From Oscillospiraceae bacterium (GTDB taxonomy: Bacteria; Bacillota; Clostridia; Oscillospirales; Ruminococcaceae), in the NCBI GenBank assembly GCA_004555865.1, contig SFJO01000025.1:1-16081 (forward strand): a stretch of 16,081 bases of DNA, in the 5' to 3' direction. The notes below the pieces were generated by a model. It saw only the letters and a list, made by a program, of their open reading frames with translations, was not told where the DNA came from and searched no databases. Numbering within the stretch: the first letter of the stretch is position 1; each line of letters starts with the position of its first letter. The translations under genes were made by a program, and so were the position numbers. Below, in pieces: positions 13,224 to 16,081 of this stretch.

Positions 13224-13949
13224 ATGATCACCATCGGCAATCGCATTTTTACGGAAGTTACCCGTCCCGATCCCAAGGTTGTGGAGATGTTCCGCGGCCT
13301 GCCCTCCAGCAACATCAACGATGAGATGAACCGGCTGTACTGCATGCATGACTACATGAAGCTGCTGAACCCCGGCACCGCCAAGCCCCTGCTGGGCACC
13401 GCCATCACCGTGAAGGCCCCCATCGGCGACAACCTGTTCTTCCATCAGGCGCTGGATATGGCCCAGCCCGGCGACATCATCGTGGTGGACGGCGCCAGCG
13501 GCTGCAACCGCTCTCTGGCCGGTGAGATCATGATGCGCTTTGCCTGCATGAAGGGCCTGGCCGGCATCGTGGTGGACGGCTGTCTGCGCGACCTGGACGG
13601 CATTGAGACGCTGGATATGCCCATCTACGCCAAAGGCATTACCCCCCAGGGCCCCTGGAAGTTCGGCCCCGGCGAGGTGAACGTGCCCATCGCCTGCGGC
13701 GGTCAGGTCGTGTTCCCCGGTGACATTCTGGTGGGCGATAAGGACGGCATCGTAGTTGTGCGCCGGCAGGACGCCGAGGCCGTGGCCGAAGTGGCCATCA
13801 AGAAGAAGGCTTCGGAGGACAAGACCTTCGAGCTGATGAAGTCCGATCTGGCTGCTTACAGCCAGAAGCATCTGGCCACCACCGCAAAGCGGATGGAGGG
13901 CAAGAACCCCGCCACCTTCGGCAGCTACATGGACGAGTACAAACTGTGA
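13224..13949 (+). CDS. RraA-family / HMG-CHA-aldolase-type protein
   Basis: A 241-residue member of the RraA/demethylmenaquinone methyltransferase-like fold (PF03737). Visible family elements are GDIIVVDGASGCNRSLAGEI (83-102), the VDGCLRDLDGI stretch at 117-127 with Arg122-Asp123, the pair that binds pyruvate enolate and metal in HMG/CHA aldolase, then PQGPWKFGPGEVNVPIACGG (141-160), PGDILVGDKDGIVVV (165-179). Residues 200-241 form an extra C-terminal tail. With a complete G-R-D set, it is more likely a divalent-metal aldolase or oxaloacetate decarboxylase acting on 4-hydroxy-4-carboxy-2-oxo acids than an RNase E inhibitor, since RraA itself lacks enzyme activity and works on a proteobacterial target. 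AAGGAGG lies 9 bases upstream of the ATG. It is the last gene of the operon before a strong terminator. Confidence 0.88.
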   Translation: MITIGNRIFTEVTRPDPKVVEMFRGLPSSNINDEMNRLYCMHDYMKLLNPGTAKPLLGTAITVKAPIGDNLFFHQALDMAQPGDIIVVDGASGCNRSLAGEIMMRFACMKGLAGIVVDGCLRDLDGIETLDMPIYAKGITPQGPWKFGPGEVNVPIACGGQVVFPGDILVGDKDGIVVVRRQDAEAVAEVAIKKKASEDKTFELMKSDLAAYSQKHLATTAKRMEGKNPATFGSYMDEYKL

Positions 13950-13995
13950 CATCCTCGACATTCATTTTGTCATTCTCCTTTCCTTTCTAAATGAT

Positions 13996-14042
13996 GCGCC
14001 TTGGGCGGAGGACCTTCGGGTTCCCCGCCCAAGGCGCTTTTT
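13996..14042 (+). terminator. rho-independent terminator of the tct-dehydrogenase-rraA operon
   Basis: GCGCCTTGGGCGG (13996-14008) pairs perfectly with CCGCCCAAGGCGC (14025-14037); the loop continues as a second short stem capped by a TTCG tetraloop, and T5 follows (14038-14042). The 13950-14261 gap otherwise holds only the ychF promoter and leader, with no gene I can support. Confidence 0.95.
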
Positions 14043-14134
14043 GGGGGGCAAATGGAAATTCCCCGCGGAAAGGCTTCCACTCGGGAGGGCGTTTGCGTTC
14101 CGGCGGCCGCCTTCCATGCCCGCTGAAAGCAAAA

Positions 14135-14163
14135 TTGAAAACAGAACCCCCATGTGCTATACT
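14135..14163 (+). promoter_or_regulatory. sigma-A promoter of ychF
   Basis: TTGAAA (14135-14140), 17 bases, TATACT (14158-14163). Transcription should start near 14170, giving a leader of about 90 bases before ychF. Confidence 0.85.
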
Positions 14164-14223
14164 ATAAATGCGTTGGCTGACTTTATGAAGCGGGTGCAGG
14201 CGGCGCACCATAAAATAAAACAG

Positions 14224-14245
14224 CGATCCTAAAAACGATCCTAAA
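14224..14245 (+). repeat. short tandem duplication in the ychF leader
   Basis: CGATCCTAAA occurs at 14224-14233 and 14236-14245 (12-base period). The second copy runs into the ribosome binding site AAAGGAGA (14243-14250), which is about 11 bases before the ATG, slightly far. Confidence 0.6.
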
Positions 14246-14261
14246 GGAGATACAAACTGCT

Positions 14262-15374
14262 ATGAAACTCGGTATCGTGGGCCTGCCCAACGTGGGCAAA
14301 AGTACTCTGTTCAACGCCATTACCAGCACCAAAAATGCGCAGGCGGCGAACTACCCCTTCTGCACCATCGACCCCAACACCGGCATTGTGGCCGTGCCCG
14401 ATGCCCGCCTGGACAAACTGGCGGAAATCTGGGACACCAACAAAAAGACCCCGGCCATTGTGGAATTTGTGGACATCGCCGGCCTGGTAAAGGGCGCCTC
14501 CAAGGGCGAGGGCCTGGGCAACAAGTTTCTGGGCAACATCCGGGAGTGCGACGCCATTGTGCACGTGGTGCGCTGCTTTGACGGCACCGATGTGATCCAT
14601 GTGGAGGGCAGCGTGGACCCCATCCGCGACATCCAAACCATCGACACCGAGCTGATCCTCAGCGATCTGGAAGTGGTGGAGAACCGCCAGGCCCGCATGG
14701 CCAAAGCCGCCAAAACCGGCGACAAGAAGGCCGGTGCGGCGGCCCAGTGGCTGGCCGAGCTGGCTGCCCATCTGGGGGAGGGCAAAAATGCCCGCACCTT
14801 TGAGTTCGATGAGACCGATGAGGACCAGATGGCCCAGAAGAAGGAAATGGGCCTGCTCACCGCAAAGCCGGTTATCTACGCCGCCAACCTGAGCGAGGAT
14901 GACCTGATGGAGGGTGTGGACGCCAACCCCCATCTGGAGGCGGTGCGCAAGCTGGCCGAGGCGGAGGGCGCCCAGTGCATTCCCATCTGCGCCAAGACCG
15001 AAGAGGACATCGCCGACTACTCCCCCGAGGAGAAGGCGGCCTTCCTGGCGGAGATGGGCGTAACAGCCTCCGGCCTGGACAACCTCATCAAGGCCAGCTA
15101 CACTCTGCTGGGCCTGATCAGCTTTCTCACTGACGGCAAGAAGGAATGCCGCGCCTGGACCATCCGCCGCGGCACTAAGGCCCCGCAGGCGGCCGGCAAG
15201 ATCCACTCCGACTTTGAGCGGGGCTTCATCCGGGCCAGCGTGGTGCATTACGACGATTTCGCCGCCTGCGGCTACGACATGGCCGCGGTGAAGGCCAAGG
15301 GCCTGCAGCACACCGAAGGCAAAGAGTATGTGGTGCAGGACGGTGACATCATCGAGTTCCTGTTCAACGTGTAA
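14262..15374 (+). CDS. ychF: YchF (Obg-related ribosome-binding ATPase)
   Basis: A 370-residue protein of the YchF/OLA1 branch of Obg-type P-loop proteins. Motifs in order: P-loop GLPNVGKST at 7-15, NYPFCTIDPNTG (30-41) as switch I, G3 DIAGLVKGA at 71-79, a coiled-coil insert at about 130-190, and at the G4 position NLSE (209-212) in place of NKxD. The NxxE form is the YchF hallmark that favours ATP over GTP. A TGS domain fills the C-terminus (about 284-368, ending GDIIEFLFNV). Length is normal. YchF binds ribosomes and modulates stress and redox responses. It has its own promoter and leader, and the MTA/SAH nucleosidase gene starts 17 bases after its stop, so the two are probably co-transcribed. 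Confidence 0.97.
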   Translation: MKLGIVGLPNVGKSTLFNAITSTKNAQAANYPFCTIDPNTGIVAVPDARLDKLAEIWDTNKKTPAIVEFVDIAGLVKGASKGEGLGNKFLGNIRECDAIVHVVRCFDGTDVIHVEGSVDPIRDIQTIDTELILSDLEVVENRQARMAKAAKTGDKKAGAAAQWLAELAAHLGEGKNARTFEFDETDEDQMAQKKEMGLLTAKPVIYAANLSEDDLMEGVDANPHLEAVRKLAEAEGAQCIPICAKTEEDIADYSPEEKAAFLAEMGVTASGLDNLIKASYTLLGLISFLTDGKKECRAWTIRRGTKAPQAAGKIHSDFERGFIRASVVHYDDFAACGYDMAAVKAKGLQHTEGKEYVVQDGDIIEFLFNV

Positions 15375-15391
15375 GCTGAGAGGAAAAGTAC

Positions 15392-16075
15392 ATGAAATAC
15401 GGCATTATGGGCGCTATGCCCGACGAAGTGGATCAGCTGTGCGCCCGCCTGAGCGGCGTTGAGGTGCAGCAGTACGCCGGGGTAGAGTACCATCAGGGCC
15501 GCCTGGGCGATAAGGAAGTGGTGGTGTGCTGCGCCGGCATGGGCAAGGCCAACGCTGCCGCCACCACCCAGGTGCTGTGCGGCAAATTTGGCGCACAGGC
15601 CATCATCTTTTCCGGCATTGCCGGCAACATGAGCGAGGAGATCGGCATCGGCGACGTGGTGGTGGGCAAGGAAGTGTGTTATCATGATGCCGAGGTGAGC
15701 ATGATCTGCCAGAGCGCGCCCTTTCTGAAAAGCTACACCGGCGACCCCGCGCTGGTACAGGCCGCGCTGGATGCCTGCGCCGCTCTGGGCGTGAAGGCGA
15801 TTGCGGGTCGCATTGCCACCGGCGACACCTTTGTGGGCGACGGAGCCACCAAGGCAGTGATCGCGGAGAAGGTTCACCCGGACTGTGTGGAGATGGAAGG
15901 CGCGGCCGTGAGCCAGATTGCCGCCCGCAACGGGGTGCCCTGTGTGGTGCTGCGCGCCATGAGCGACAACGCCGATGAAAGCGGCCATGAGCTGCTGGTG
16001 GTGAAGAAGTTCAGCATCGCGGAGTATGTAACCACCGCCACGGCCATTGTGGCCCGTATGCTGGAGAGCCTGTAA
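15392..16075 (+). CDS. mtnN: 5'-methylthioadenosine/S-adenosylhomocysteine nucleosidase
   Basis: A 227-residue enzyme of the PNP/UDP phosphorylase superfamily. It hydrolyses MTA, SAH and 5'-deoxyadenosine to adenine plus the thioribose or ribose product, recycling methionine and relieving inhibition of methyltransferases and radical-SAM enzymes. Diagnostic residues are all present in the expected spots: Glu12 in GAMPDEV, FSGIAGNM (73-80, the family's TGSAG-like loop), YHDAEVS (97-103), VEMEG (166-170) with Glu169, and RAMSDNAD (188-195) with Asp192 as catalytic acid. These match E. coli residues 12, 174 and 197. GAGAGGA stands shortly before the ATG. It follows ychF by 17 bases and ends 6 bases before the window edge; a link between the two functions is not evident, and the shared transcript may be mere housekeeping. 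Confidence 0.95.
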   Translation: MKYGIMGAMPDEVDQLCARLSGVEVQQYAGVEYHQGRLGDKEVVVCCAGMGKANAAATTQVLCGKFGAQAIIFSGIAGNMSEEIGIGDVVVGKEVCYHDAEVSMICQSAPFLKSYTGDPALVQAALDACAALGVKAIAGRIATGDTFVGDGATKAVIAEKVHPDCVEMEGAAVSQIAARNGVPCVVLRAMSDNADESGHELLVVKKFSIAEYVTTATAIVARMLESL

Positions 16076-16081
16076 CCCCAC

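Noticed and set aside
1..16081. CRISPR array, tRNA/rRNA genes, insertion sequence or prophage
   Set aside because: No regularly spaced repeats, no cloverleaf or rRNA sequence, and no transposase, integrase or phage protein was recognised on either strand.

Overview
The window looks like chromosomal DNA of a GC-rich gut Firmicute of the Clostridia, most plausibly an Oscillospiraceae/Ruminococcaceae member of the Faecalibacterium-Gemmiger-Subdoligranulum type. The grounds are the GC-rich genes with strong GGAGG ribosome binding sites, sigma-A-like promoters, rho-independent terminators, and the family make-up (UPF0756, TSUP, LCP-like and FMN-binding proteins, a tripartite tricarboxylate transporter). 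The genus is inferred, not shown. The first ~250 bases are the exception: they are AT-rich (about 38% GC over the first 240 bases by my count) and hold the tail of a different kind of gene.

Layout. 1-2100 (+): the AT-rich 3' end of an unrecognised gene, then a large polytopic GT-C-type glycosyltransferase-like protein, then a dispersed repeat and a bidirectional terminator. 2120-3435 (-): a marR-tauE/safE operon with its own TATAAT promoter. 3560-5745 (+): a structured leader, an SGNH hydrolase with a repeat domain and a Thr/Pro tail, and a UPF0756 membrane protein, ending in a terminator shared with the convergent gene. 5766-7265 (-): a membrane-anchored FMN-binding protein and a degenerate LCP-like protein. 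A 47-codon small gene diverges from the latter at 7357-7500 (+).

7680-14042 (+) is the best-defined unit. A LacI-family regulator is followed by tctC-tctB-tctA (tripartite tricarboxylate transporter), a D-2-hydroxyacid dehydrogenase and an RraA/HMG-aldolase-type protein, closed by a strong terminator. AACCG-centred operator-like sites lie just after the -10 box of the lacI promoter, as a cluster upstream of the transporter, and just after the proposed transporter -10. I read this as a self-regulated module for taking up a carboxylate and converting it: reduction/oxidation at the 2-position, then aldol cleavage or decarboxylation of an oxo acid. The substrate cannot be read from sequence. A 16-bp hairpin between tctC and tctB probably lets the binding protein be made in excess over the membrane subunits.

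14135-16075 (+) is housekeeping: ychF (ATPase/GTPase-like) from a clear promoter, followed closely by an MTA/SAH nucleosidase.

No rRNA, tRNA, CRISPR array, insertion sequence or phage gene was seen. I do not see a clearly novel multi-gene system. The most unusual items are the LacI-TTT-dehydrogenase-RraA module with its operator set, the shared 3' repeat element, the LCP-like protein that lacks the usual catalytic residues, and the AT-rich gene end at the left edge.
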